NCBI GenBank assembly: GCA_900475325.1
Contig: LS483371.1
Span: forward strand, 3,472,001-3,536,000
Direction of reading: 5' to 3'
DNA from: Paucimonas lemoignei
GTDB lineage: Bacteria; Pseudomonadota; Gammaproteobacteria; Pseudomonadales; Pseudomonadaceae
DNA length: 64,000 nt
Below the pieces are notes generated by a model. That model did no database searches. It was given only the letters and a program-made list of their open reading frames with translations, and was not told the DNA's origin. Below are positions 17,110 through 25,686 of the stretch, in pieces (position 1 is the stretch's first letter; each line of letters begins with the position of its first letter). The position numbers and the translations under genes were made by a program.

Positions 17110-18432
17110 CTAGGTGGCGACGACCTCGATTTCAAGGTCATATCCACCGAGCTTATGTCCTCCCCAGCCTGCTTTCTCAACGATTATTTGTTTATCACCA
17201 TGGGACTCGCGGCATGGTGCACCAAAGCGCAGCGCATTCTTTACAGAGTCAGAAATATCAATCCCGAGGCTTTCTCGGATTAAAACTCCCGACAATACGA
17301 GGAGCCTCTCATTTGCTTGGCGCGCGCGGCTTTTGTCGTTCACGTTCAGCTTGATTTTTAATACCTTTGCAACACCTTTAACACCCTCTACGTAATATGC
17401 GAAATTATCGCAAAGTAGGTCATATCCGATGTCGTACATTTTCGAAGACGCACACCATTGATCAGCAAAGATGAGATTATAATTCCCTGTCGAAATTCCC
17501 TCACTTAAAAGCAAGTCCTTTGCAAGGTATGGTGACCATCCTTGTGAGCCGACAACTTCCGATTTCATATTTTCCAGATTTTTTAGCTTGCACAAATGGA
17601 CAAAGGTACTTACTAGTTGCCTGTGCGACACCACCTCAACTCTGGCGATGTGATCTGCCCAGCGCCGGATAGCATCAAGCCTGAAATTAAAAAACACCAC
17701 CGCATACAACCTTGCAAAACTACGTAGCCTTCTGTCTTGCACAGTGAATTGAAGTCGCACGAAAACCGTCTCATAGGTCGAATATGTCATCATTGCAAAT
17801 ACAAAAGGCAAATACATTACTGTCAGCAGAGCGGGAACAATAAAGTCATAAAATGTTTTTTCCTGACCAAGCTCTTTGAAATCAGTAGCGAGCATGTAGC
17901 CCGTATAGACCAGCGTAAAAAGCCCGAAGAAAATGACAATGCCGCTGAGGAGTTTTTTGACTTGCAGATACTTAGTATCTGACTCTGCGATAGGAATCAT
18001 CATACCCACCACTACCATAAATGGGACTAAAAACAATTCAGCCAGAAGTGGCAAACTGTAGATCCCGATCACAAACTGCAAGATGGCGAGCACCCTCAGA
18101 TTGCCGATTACAGAGTTTTTGAAGAAATGCGGGTCGATTTTTATTTTGTCCAAATTGTAAATCGACAGCAACCCCACGGAAAAAAACCAAAATACCGTAT
18201 TTTTCAACTGATCAATATTCCATAGCTCCCAATCTAACAAGAGATAGACCATAGCGACGGTGTACACGGCTGCCAACGAGAAAACTATCATCAGGGTGCG
18301 TGATTGAAATAAGAACACTAGTTTTTTGAAGGCTGATCGGACCTCTCTCATCCTTTCGGCAGAGTAAATATACGTTGCGGCGAGAATCAGCCACAGTGCG
18401 ATTGCGATTTCCCTGTTGTTTAAAATGTCCAT
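17110..18432 (-). CDS. Unrecognised seven-helix membrane protein with cytoplasmic domain
   Basis: The 440-residue product has about seven predicted membrane segments in its first half (roughly 9-27, 47-66, 79-93, 113-131, 134-148, 163-181, 197-216). A soluble, mostly cytoplasmic region of about 220 residues follows, containing FARLYAVVFFNFRLDAIRRWADHIARVEVV and ending GGHKLGGYDLEIEVV. I know no family with this layout. The gene is visibly richer in A and T than its neighbours, pointing to recent acquisition. It stands alone, so its partner or role cannot be inferred from context. Confidence 0.75.
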   Translation of the reverse strand: MDILNNREIAIALWLILAATYIYSAERMREVRSAFKKLVFLFQSRTLMIVFSLAAVYTVAMVYLLLDWELWNIDQLKNTVFWFFSVGLLSIYNLDKIKIDPHFFKNSVIGNLRVLAILQFVIGIYSLPLLAELFLVPFMVVVGMMIPIAESDTKYLQVKKLLSGIVIFFGLFTLVYTGYMLATDFKELGQEKTFYDFIVPALLTVMYLPFVFAMMTYSTYETVFVRLQFTVQDRRLRSFARLYAVVFFNFRLDAIRRWADHIARVEVVSHRQLVSTFVHLCKLKNLENMKSEVVGSQGWSPYLAKDLLLSEGISTGNYNLIFADQWCASSKMYDIGYDLLCDNFAYYVEGVKGVAKVLKIKLNVNDKSRARQANERLLVLSGVLIRESLGIDISDSVKNALRFGAPCRESHGDKQIIVEKAGWGGHKLGGYDLEIEVVAT

Positions 18433-18609
18433 ATAGCTGACCTTGGTGAAATGCTAGGTGAGCGGATGTTAAGTGGCCTCGCCCCTCAATTCAAATGTGC
18501 CAGTGCACATCTGAAGCAGCTATCAGCCGTTAGGAGCCCATCCTGAAGGGCTGCTATGGGTCAATAGCGGTCCTTCGACAGTTCATCTTCACCGCTCAGG
18601 ATCACCCAT

Positions 18610-19524
18610 TTAGCTTTCCAGCCAGCGCTCATAGAGCTTGGGAAGTTGTTCACGCACCCAATCAACAAAGACCTCAACCTGCGGGGCGAGATGCGAGCGG
18701 CTGGGGTACAGCACTGATACCGGCCTTGGATGGGGCCGATAAGGCCTGAGCACTTCAACCAGAGTTCCTTGGGCCAGAAAACGGTCCAGAGTAATGCCGG
18801 GGGCCTGAAGAATGCCGAAGCCCGCGACACCACACTCGACATAGGCGTTGGACTCGTTGACGGTAATGCCCTGGCGGCAGATGTGAGATTGCTCGCGACT
18901 CCCCTCCAGAAATTGCCAGGCCTGAGGGCGCTGATTGTGCCCTGACAGAAAGGTCACGCCACGGTGCGTGTTCAAGTCCTCAAGGGTCGTGGGCTCGCCA
19001 TGTTCGGCCAGGTATCGCGGCGCTGCGCAGGTGACCATCGTCGCCCTGCCGATGCGACGAGCCACAAGGCTTGAACTGGGTAACTCACCGATTCGCAGCG
19101 CGCAGTCCACACCCTCTGCGACCAGGTCCACAGTGCGATCGGTGACCCCCAGGGCCAGCTCAATCTCCGGAAAGTGCGTCGTAAACGTACGCAAGCTTTC
19201 GATCAGGCCTGGCTCGGAAAACGCCGTAGGGATATCAACCCGCAGTCGACCACGCAACGTAGAACGTGGAGACGCGAACATTGCCCTGGCACTCGCGACG
19301 TCGCCAAGAATCGATTTAACCCGCTCGTAGAACTGCTCTCCTTCAGAGGTGAGCCGCACCGCTCGGGTTGTGCGCTGAAACAAGCGGACGCCCAGCGAGG
19401 TTTCCAATGCCTGTATCGCTCGCGTGACTTGTGGGCGGCCGATCTGCATGGCATCGGCCGCGCGGGTAAAGCTGCCAAGTTCGGCCAACCGGGCGAACAC
19501 CTGCATGGACTGGAGCAGTTCCAT
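18610..19524 (-). CDS. LysR-family regulator
   Basis: The 304-residue LysR protein opens with MELLQSMQVFARLAELGSFTRAADAMQIGRPQVTRAIQALETSLGVRLFQRTTRAVRLTSEGEQFYERV, the winged helix and linker, followed by a CrgA-like effector domain (RGRLRVDIPTAFSEPGLIESLRTFTTHFPEIEL). It is divergent from a medium-chain alcohol dehydrogenase/quinone reductase gene. A nine-base perfect inverted repeat lies in the gap, 51 bases from the LysR start, and is its likely binding site. Confidence 0.93.
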   Translation of the reverse strand: MELLQSMQVFARLAELGSFTRAADAMQIGRPQVTRAIQALETSLGVRLFQRTTRAVRLTSEGEQFYERVKSILGDVASARAMFASPRSTLRGRLRVDIPTAFSEPGLIESLRTFTTHFPEIELALGVTDRTVDLVAEGVDCALRIGELPSSSLVARRIGRATMVTCAAPRYLAEHGEPTTLEDLNTHRGVTFLSGHNQRPQAWQFLEGSREQSHICRQGITVNESNAYVECGVAGFGILQAPGITLDRFLAQGTLVEVLRPYRPHPRPVSVLYPSRSHLAPQVEVFVDWVREQLPKLYERWLES

Positions 19525-19575
19525 AGCGACTTCTCACTTGTATTTTGTTGCCTGTCAGGCGCAAGCGAACACTCT

Positions 19576-19601
19576 GATTGTTATCTCCAAAAATAACAAT
19601 C
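19576..19601. promoter_or_regulatory. Inverted repeat GATTGTTAT-N8-ATAACAATC, candidate LysR operator
   Basis: Two perfect nine-base arms are separated by CTCCAAAA in the 157-base gap between the LysR gene and the dehydrogenase gene. The inner part has the T-N11-A form usual for LysR sites. Confidence 0.6.
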
Positions 19602-19681
19602 CTGTGCCGGACCGGGCATTTATCGATCAGGCGCGCTTGCTGACAATGTCGCCAACAGATCACCCCAGTGGAGAAACAAAC

Positions 19682-20692
19682 ATGAAAGCATGGCTTCTGA
19701 ACGACTTCGGTCTCGATAATCTGGTCCTCGGCGATACGCCAACGCCTGAACCCAAAGCTGGCGAGCTACTGGTGAAGGTCGGTGCGGTCTCGCTGAATTT
19801 TCGCGATAAGGCCATCGTCGAGGGTTTCTACGAACCCCATCTGGTGCCAAAACCGCTGATCCCGGTCAGCGATGCGTCGGGCACAGTCGTTAGCGTGGGT
19901 GAAGGCGTCAGCCGGTTCAAGGTAGGCGATCGCGTCAATTCGCACCTGTACTCGCGCTGGTTAGACGGCGAGCCAGGGCCGGACGAACCCGCCTACTGCT
20001 TTGGCATGCCCCTGCCCGGCGGCCTGGCCGAGTACATGATCATTCACGAGGACAGCGCCGTACCTGCGCCGGCCAACATGTCCGACGAAGAAGCCTCGAC
20101 GCTTCCCATCGCAGCCCTGACAGCATGGTTCTCATTGGTCGATTACGGCCAGATCCAACCGGGCCAGACCGTTCTGGTGCAGGGCACCGGCGGCGTATCG
20201 ATTTTCGCCGTTCAACTGGCAACCGCGCTGGGCGCCAGGGTCATCGTCACTTCCAGCAGCGACACCAACCTTGAAGCCGTGAAGAAGCTGGGCGCCGTGG
20301 CTGGCATCAACTATCGGACCTTCCCGCGCTGGGAAGAGGAAGTGTTGAAACTCACCGATGGCAAGGGCGTCGATCTGCTGCTGGATGTGGCCGGTGGTGA
20401 GGGCTTGAACCAGTCTATTCTGGCGACCAAGGCCGCTGGCAAGATCGCACAAATTGGCTTCCTGACCGGGCAGACCACAACGCTGAGCCTGATGCCGTTG
20501 ATCTTCCGCCAGACCACCCTAAGAGGCATCGCCGTGGCACCTCGCTCGGCGTTTGACCGTATGAACGCGTTCCTCAACGAGCACGCCATCCGCCCTGTGA
20601 TCGACCAGACCTACTCGTTCGACGAGGCTCATAAAGCGTTCGAGCATCTGGCAAGAGGCGCCTTCGGCAAAGTGGTCATCAAGGTTTCCTGA
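19682..20692 (+). CDS. Medium-chain zinc-type/NAD(P)-dependent alcohol dehydrogenase-quinone reductase family enzyme
   Basis: The 336-residue MDR protein has the GroES-like N-terminal domain (GELLVKVGAVSLNFRDKAIVEGFYEPHLVPKPLIPVSDASGTVVSVGEGVSRFKVGDRV) and a Rossmann domain with GQTVLVQGTGGVSIFAVQLATALGARVIVTSSS. The structural zinc cysteine cluster is lacking and no clear catalytic zinc cysteine is seen, as in quinone-oxidoreductase-like members. It would reduce or oxidise a small carbonyl or quinone with NAD(P)H. ATG 19682 follows GGAGAAACAA; longer frames to the left cross the LysR gene. Regulation by the divergent LysR protein is likely. Confidence 0.9.
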   Translation: MKAWLLNDFGLDNLVLGDTPTPEPKAGELLVKVGAVSLNFRDKAIVEGFYEPHLVPKPLIPVSDASGTVVSVGEGVSRFKVGDRVNSHLYSRWLDGEPGPDEPAYCFGMPLPGGLAEYMIIHEDSAVPAPANMSDEEASTLPIAALTAWFSLVDYGQIQPGQTVLVQGTGGVSIFAVQLATALGARVIVTSSSDTNLEAVKKLGAVAGINYRTFPRWEEEVLKLTDGKGVDLLLDVAGGEGLNQSILATKAAGKIAQIGFLTGQTTTLSLMPLIFRQTTLRGIAVAPRSAFDRMNAFLNEHAIRPVIDQTYSFDEAHKAFEHLARGAFGKVVIKVS

Positions 20693-20884
20693 TTGACTTG
20701 GTGAGGCGTGGGGACGGCGATTTCCAACGTAAGCGTCTGTCGAAGTCACTTTTGCACAATCGCGAGGTTGATGATCAAGGGCTTCGCAGAGCGCTTTAAT
20801 CAGGGTTCGACTGCAATCGATTGCTGGTTCATGCTCGTTTCAGCACACTCCACCAGTTGCCCTGCCCCAAAAAGATGAGATCAC

Positions 20885-21451
20885 ATGAAAGATCAATCCG
20901 CCCCTACCCCGCTCGTCATCCTCGACGTTCAAGATGCCATTGATCGCCCGAACTGGGATGGCAAAAGTAATCCTGACTACTTATCGGTCATCGTGCGTCT
21001 TCTCAATCACTGGCGATCGAACGGCTGGCCGGTAATCCATGTGAAGCACGATGAGCAGACGCCTACCTCCAGCTATTACGTCCATGGCCCATGGAATGGC
21101 ATCAAGCAAGAGGTTGCCCCGATACAGGGAGAAACCGTCGTCACCAAACGGGAAAACTGCGCGTTCATTGGCACCGAACTGGCCGCCGTTCTTGAACAGA
21201 TGCAGGTAAAACGATTGGTGCTGACGGGTGTTGTCATTCACAACAGCATGGACGCCACAGTCCGTGCGGGAAAAGCACTCGGATACAGCATCATCCTTCC
21301 CTCGGACGCCACAACAGCCGTGCCCGTCATCGGGTCGAATGGGCAGCCATGGGACGCCAACACCGTCCATGAGTTGACCTTGGCCATACTGGGTGACGAG
21401 TATGCCGATGTCATGTCATCGGATGAAGTGCTCGCTCTGTTCACCCATTGA
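20885..21451 (+). CDS. Isochorismatase-like protein without the catalytic cysteine
   Basis: The 188-residue protein has the cysteine-hydrolase fold. The first catalytic Asp is in LVILDVQDAID (Asp14) and a Lys occurs in VVTKRENCAF (Lys88). The nucleophile position, normally Cys after the TGVxTxx strand, is Ser121 in TGVVIHNSMDATVRAG. Related proteins with NS[VM] at this site exist, and whether they hydrolyse anything is uncertain. The gene stands alone. The in-family substrate would be an amide or an isochorismate-like ether, but the missing thiol argues for another chemistry or a binding role. Confidence 0.85.
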   Translation: MKDQSAPTPLVILDVQDAIDRPNWDGKSNPDYLSVIVRLLNHWRSNGWPVIHVKHDEQTPTSSYYVHGPWNGIKQEVAPIQGETVVTKRENCAFIGTELAAVLEQMQVKRLVLTGVVIHNSMDATVRAGKALGYSIILPSDATTAVPVIGSNGQPWDANTVHELTLAILGDEYADVMSSDEVLALFTH

Positions 21452-21821
21452 AGCAATGTAGTGCGTACCGATGTGCCATCGTGAACAGTGTTATAGCGAT
21501 CTTCTGGTAACCCATAAGATACTCACACGAATTTGACGCCAATAATAAACTGGAATAAATGTTTAGTGCGCAGTGGTAAATAGCGAGCGCTGAACTATAA
21601 CTCATGACAGCTGCGCGCCACGTCATGCTTCGTAAAGCCCTTCCTGTAGTTGCTTTACCGCCCGCCTTCTTGATATCTCGCGACGAGCGCAGCCGGTTAC
21701 ACAGCTGTTGATAATACCCACTGTTTGCCCACAAACACGCAGGCGGTATTGTCATGTCGTTAAGATCCCTGCACATCCGTTTTGAAAAAAACCCCATTCA
21801 AGACTGAAAGGATGCCCCTCA
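21452..21821. other. Gene-free stretch upstream of the curlin-repeat gene
   Basis: No convincing gene is present in these 370 bases. A minus-strand frame covers most of it but lacks a ribosome site and a protein-like composition. The stretch is AT-rich at 21480-21600 and holds CATGAC...GTCATG arms at 21603-21627. The curlin gene's own AAAGGA lies just before its ATG. The promoter cannot be named. Confidence 0.4.
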
Positions 21822-22817
21822 ATGCAAGCACGTCAATCACTTCTGTATCTCAGCGTTTTCATTGCGCTGTCTGGCTCGGCCATGGCTGACTCCAGCACCG
21901 TCAATGCCACTCAGGACGGCTCCGGTAACACGTTGAACGCCGAGCAGCAAGGCGCGACCCAGTCGACCATCAACGTCAACCAACAGGGCACCAGAAACAG
22001 TGCGGGCCTGCGCCAGCAAGCGACTTATAGCACTCTGAACATCAACCAGAAGGGTTCCTTCAACAGTCTTATGGCTAAACAAGCGGGTAATAACAACACC
22101 GCGGCAGTGACCCAAAATGGTGAAGGCGGCGGCACACCGCCTCAAGTTGCTACTCTGGATCAGTCGGGCAGTTACAGTAATGCCACCATTACTCAAGAGA
22201 GTAACCACCGCACCAGTGCCTCCATTACCCAGGGTGGCGGGAGCTACAATACAGCGATCGTTTCTCAGACCGGTAATAGCTCCATCGTGGGTGGAGGTGT
22301 AACGCAGTCAGGTAGTTATAACCTGGGCAGTGTTTATCAGCAAAATAACAGCAATACGGTCACCGGTTCTGTTCAGCAGTGGGGCAACAACAACACCGGT
22401 ACTGTTTCCCAGCAATCCAACTCAACCGTGGTTTCGGCCATTTTGCAGCAGACAGGCAACAACAATCTGGGCGCCATCCAGCAGACAGGCACCCGCCTCA
22501 CCTCCGCCAAGGTTCTGCAAAGTGGTAACGCCAACAACGCCAACCTGTATCAGAACGGCGCAACCCTGAAGGCTGACATTCAACAACGGGGCAACAATAA
22601 CGTCGCGTCCAGCAATCAGACGGGGGCATTCAATGAAGAAACCCTGCTGCAAACCGGCAACAACAACCTCGCGGTCGTGCGCCAGTCTGGCGGAGCCGAC
22701 GCAAGTTCAGTCGGCGGTATCAACTTGGTCGCTGTGACTCAGACCGGCAACAACATGGTAAGCAACGTCAGTCAGAGCGGCGGCAGCGGTAACGTGGCTA
22801 CGATCTACCAACACTGA
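21822..22817 (+). CDS. Secreted curlin-repeat (amyloid-type) protein, orphan
   Basis: The 331-residue product has a signal peptide (MQARQSLLYLSVFIALSGSAMA). It is then made almost entirely of about 20-22-residue repeats of the curlin form S/N-x-x-x-x-Q-x-G-x-x-N, for example VNATQDGSGNTLNAEQQG, LQQTGNNNLGAIQQTG and VTQTGNNMVSNVSQSG. CsgA and CsgB of Escherichia coli have five such repeats; this protein has roughly a dozen or more. It most likely forms or nucleates a cell-surface or matrix beta-solenoid fibre. No csgE, csgF or csgG-like export gene is next to it. A strong terminator follows directly, so it is transcribed alone. Confidence 0.88.
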   Translation: MQARQSLLYLSVFIALSGSAMADSSTVNATQDGSGNTLNAEQQGATQSTINVNQQGTRNSAGLRQQATYSTLNINQKGSFNSLMAKQAGNNNTAAVTQNGEGGGTPPQVATLDQSGSYSNATITQESNHRTSASITQGGGSYNTAIVSQTGNSSIVGGGVTQSGSYNLGSVYQQNNSNTVTGSVQQWGNNNTGTVSQQSNSTVVSAILQQTGNNNLGAIQQTGTRLTSAKVLQSGNANNANLYQNGATLKADIQQRGNNNVASSNQTGAFNEETLLQTGNNNLAVVRQSGGADASSVGGINLVAVTQTGNNMVSNVSQSGGSGNVATIYQH

Positions 22818-22844
22818 GGGACCTGACCCCTCAAGCTCGAGAAA

Positions 22845-22867
22845 GGGGCGCCGGACGCCCCTTTTTT
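22845..22867 (+). terminator. Intrinsic terminator after the curlin-repeat gene
   Basis: GGGGCG-CCGGA-CGCCCC forms a six-base-pair GC stem followed directly by a run of T, 27 bases after the stop codon. It is on the plus strand, ahead of the converging UmuD gene. Confidence 0.88.
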
Positions 22868-22905
22868 CATTCAGACATGACCAGCCGTCCAGGCCAAAGA
22901 CCTGC

Positions 22906-23337
22906 TCAGCCGGTGTGATGACTGCGCACGCTGTGCTTCACCACGCCCCAGATCACCAGGTCGTCATCTTCCATCACATAGCGCGGCGGGTATTCAGGGT
23001 TTTCGGATTGCAGGATGAACACATTGTTGCGCATGTGCAGTCGCTTGCAGATCGGATCGGAATTGAGCGCGGCGATGACGATGTCGCCGTGTTCGGCGTA
23101 CAGGCTGCGGTCCACGGTCACCAGGTCGCCACGGTAAATCCCGGCCCCTTCCATGCTGTCGTCGTCGATCTTCACCAGATGCACATGCGGCGTGCGGACG
23201 TTGAACACGTCAGCCAGGCATATGTGCTTTTCAGCGTGAGCCGCCACCGGGGACGAGTGACCGACCAATGCCTGGAGGGAATAAAGTGGGAGCTGCTCGC
23301 CCCCTGCCGCCAATTGGCCAAGGATAGTGACACTCAT
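22906..23337 (-). CDS. umuD: UmuD/LexA-like S24 protease (orphan UmuD)
   Basis: The 143-residue protein aligns along its length with UmuD, the self-cleaving subunit of error-prone polymerase V. The catalytic Ser61 is in KIDDDSMEGAGIYRGD and Lys98 is in NSDPICKRLHMRNN. The cleavage site corresponds to Val25-Gly26, where Escherichia coli has Cys-Gly. The C-terminal DLVIWGVVKHSVRSH matches the UmuD end. The gene is preceded by a perfect LexA box. No umuC-like polymerase follows: the downstream neighbour is the convergent curlin gene. The protein may act with a polymerase encoded elsewhere. Confidence 0.9.
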   Translation of the reverse strand: MSVTILGQLAAGGEQLPLYSLQALVGHSSPVAAHAEKHICLADVFNVRTPHVHLVKIDDDSMEGAGIYRGDLVTVDRSLYAEHGDIVIAALNSDPICKRLHMRNNVFILQSENPEYPPRYVMEDDDLVIWGVVKHSVRSHHTG

Positions 23338-23361
23338 GATGCGAACCCTTTCGATCGATTG

Positions 23362-23377
23362 CTGTATGTATATACAG
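23362..23377 (-). promoter_or_regulatory. LexA (SOS) box of the umuD gene
   Basis: CTGTATGTATATACAG is a full CTGT-N8-ACAG SOS box, 24 bases upstream of the umuD start codon. It predicts repression by LexA and induction by DNA damage. Confidence 0.92.
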
Positions 23378-23537
23378 TTAACGACGAAGAGCCTGTAAGG
23401 TCAACCTTAAGGCAGGAATTTCGACGGGCGACAGCATGGGGTGGGGTAGACCTTCCAGTCTTGGGTCAGCATCATGACCGACTTAATTGGCAGTCAGGTG
23501 TCTAGTCAGTGCCCCCTCCCCACTACAAGGAGTTTTC

Positions 23538-24029
23538 GTGAAGTTATCCGCAGTATTTGCCGCAGCCATTCTGCTGGCCGGCTGTGTAGGCCATTACCAG
23601 CAACCCGCCACATCTGCACCTCACGCGACACTTGAAGCAAAGTGGGGCAGCAATGAACTGATGTCCGGAGGCTTTCAGGGCTATTGGGCCTACAACGATA
23701 ACCGCTGCCAGAAATCAGAAAACAGCGGAGTGCTGGGGGGCATTTCGCAGTCCGATGCTGCCAGCAATCGTTTTCTGATCACGCCAGGCAAGCGCATTTT
23801 TCTCAATGCGCTGAGCTCGGGGACCAGGCAACGTGAGACTAGCGACGAACTGCTGGTCCACAAAAGCTGCATAAGCATTGTCAGCTTCATCCCTGAGGCT
23901 GGCGCTAGCTACCAGATAACTCATTCGGCTCCCAAGTCCGGCTGCTCGCTAGAGGTGCTGGATCTGAAGACCGGGAAAACGCCGACGTCTCTCATCGTTG
24001 AGCCTGTGACAAAGGAGTGCGGCTTTTAG
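23538..24029 (+). CDS. Predicted outer-membrane lipoprotein, unknown function
   Basis: The 163-residue product starts with GTG at 23538, placed by AAGGAG at 23527-23532. This start gives a lipoprotein signal, MKLSAVFAAAILLAGC, with the lipobox Cys at residue 16. The mature part has four more cysteines (NDNRCQKS, VHKSCISI, KSGCSLEV, KECGF), consistent with two disulfides in the periplasm. The pattern SFIPEAGASYQITHS...SLEVLDLKTGKTP is seen in small lipoproteins annotated as hypothetical in Pseudomonas. No function is assigned. Confidence 0.8.
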   Translation: MKLSAVFAAAILLAGCVGHYQQPATSAPHATLEAKWGSNELMSGGFQGYWAYNDNRCQKSENSGVLGGISQSDAASNRFLITPGKRIFLNALSSGTRQRETSDELLVHKSCISIVSFIPEAGASYQITHSAPKSGCSLEVLDLKTGKTPTSLIVEPVTKECGF

Positions 24030-24057
24030 TGCACGACCTACCCCGCAAAGGCAGCGC

Positions 24058-25392
24058 TCACTCAGGGGCTCGCTCGGTGACCATTGCCCGGCTCTGGCCT
24101 ACGCGGGTAAGGCCATAGAGCAATGCGCCGACCAGCAAGAGCGCACCGGCTCGCAACCATGTTTCCCCATTTTGCTGCGTCATTAGCAACAGGCAGGACG
24201 CAACTGCGAGCACCGGAACCCAGTAAGGCACCCGAAAGTGATCGTGTGAGACCACATCTTTACGCAAGACCAACACGGCGAGGTTGGTGCTGATAAATAC
24301 AAACAGCAAAAGCAGCACCACTGTCTGAGCCAGAACTTCCAGTGACCCGGTAAGCGTCAGGGCTGCAGCGACCACCGAAGTGGCGAGGATGGCAACCCAT
24401 GGCGTGCGCCGCATCGGGAGGACCTTTGAGAGAACATCGGGCAACAGTGCCTGGCGGGCCATTCCGTAGGTGAGTCGGCTGGCCATGATCATGGTCAGCA
24501 ACGCGCCATTCGCGACCGCGATCAGTGCAATAAAAGCGAACAATAAAGGCGGAATACCCAGTCCTGACTTCTTGACGACTTCAAGCAGTGGCGCAGAAGT
24601 GGTCGTCAGCTCATCGATGCTCAACACGGCTGCAGCCGCCACGCCAACCAGTACATAAACCACCCCGGCAATGAGCAGCGCACCAAACAGCGCCTTGGGA
24701 TAGGTTTTACTCACGTCGCGAATTTCCTCCGCTAGATTGGCGGACGTTTCAAAACCGACAAACGAATAAAACGCCAGTAGCGCCGCGCCTAAAACCGCAA
24801 ATGCGGGACTAACCCCCGGTTTGAACTCCAGCGCACGGGACATATCGGCTGCGCCTGTATTGAAATACCAGAGAGCAGCGAGCACCACGAGTAACAAGCC
24901 GCTGACCTCAACCACCGTCATGACGATATTGGCCGACAACGACTCCTTGATACCCCTGGCATTTAGAATCGCGATGACCACCAGGAACATTAATGCGGCG
25001 ATATGGGGATGAACGTCTATGAACGCAGCGAGGTAATCCCCGGCAAATGCCAGCGACAGGCCCGCCGCACTGGTAACGCCTGCAGCAAGCATGCAGAAAC
25101 CCACCAGAAACGAGATCAAGGGAGACTTGAACGCCTTGCCTGCAAACACGGATGCCGCGCCTGCATGAGGGTACTTCGTGACTAATTCAGCATAGGACCC
25201 TGCCGTCAGCAGCGCAAAACACTGAGCAATCAGCAGCGGGATCCAGATGGCCCCACCCACCTCCCCCGCTATCGTCCCGGCCAGCGCATAAACGCCAGCG
25301 CCCAAAACATCGCCCAGAATAAACAGCAACAGCATTGGCCCGGTAATAACCCGCTTCAACGAGAGATTCGGCTGGTGATCTGAGGGATTCAT
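24058..25392 (-). CDS. APC-family amino acid permease
   Basis: The 444-residue protein has about 12 hydrophobic segments and the APC consensus near the start (ITGPMLLLFILGDVLGAGVYALAGTIAGEVGGAIWIPLLIAQCFALLTAGSYAEL), with the unwound GxG helix 1 and the YAEL motif of amino acid/polyamine carriers. It also has AFYSFVGFETSANLAEEIRDVSKTYPKAL, the helix 6/intracellular-loop hallmark. It probably imports an amino acid or amine by proton symport in the inner membrane. The substrate is unknown. It is divergent from a FixJ-type regulator gene with 294 bases between, and may be one of its targets. Confidence 0.92.
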   Translation of the reverse strand: MNPSDHQPNLSLKRVITGPMLLLFILGDVLGAGVYALAGTIAGEVGGAIWIPLLIAQCFALLTAGSYAELVTKYPHAGAASVFAGKAFKSPLISFLVGFCMLAAGVTSAAGLSLAFAGDYLAAFIDVHPHIAALMFLVVIAILNARGIKESLSANIVMTVVEVSGLLLVVLAALWYFNTGAADMSRALEFKPGVSPAFAVLGAALLAFYSFVGFETSANLAEEIRDVSKTYPKALFGALLIAGVVYVLVGVAAAAVLSIDELTTTSAPLLEVVKKSGLGIPPLLFAFIALIAVANGALLTMIMASRLTYGMARQALLPDVLSKVLPMRRTPWVAILATSVVAAALTLTGSLEVLAQTVVLLLLFVFISTNLAVLVLRKDVVSHDHFRVPYWVPVLAVASCLLLMTQQNGETWLRAGALLLVGALLYGLTRVGQSRAMVTERAPE

Positions 25393-25686
25393 AAGGCTTC
25401 CTTCGCACTGACGTCTGATCGTCCGGTCATTCGGGCGGTTAATGCTTCGAACAGACCACCCTGCGATAGTTGCGCCTTATTGCAGTATGAAATGAACCCG
25501 CTCCACGCCAACACTGGATGGATGAGGGTCAAGTCGTCGCTGGGCAGTTGCCGCTGCCACTGACGTTTTTTCCGGAACGGATAGAGGTTTATTCACACCT
25601 CACGCTCGACATGGGGTTAGTATCCGCCCACCAAGACAGGACCGGCATGGGTCCGAGTCCGTGCTTGGATCTCTCGGGCTGTGCAT

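Noticed and set aside
21441..21797. Minus-strand open frame upstream of the curlin gene
   Set aside because: It overlaps the end of the isochorismatase-like gene, has no ribosome site and an unlikely composition.
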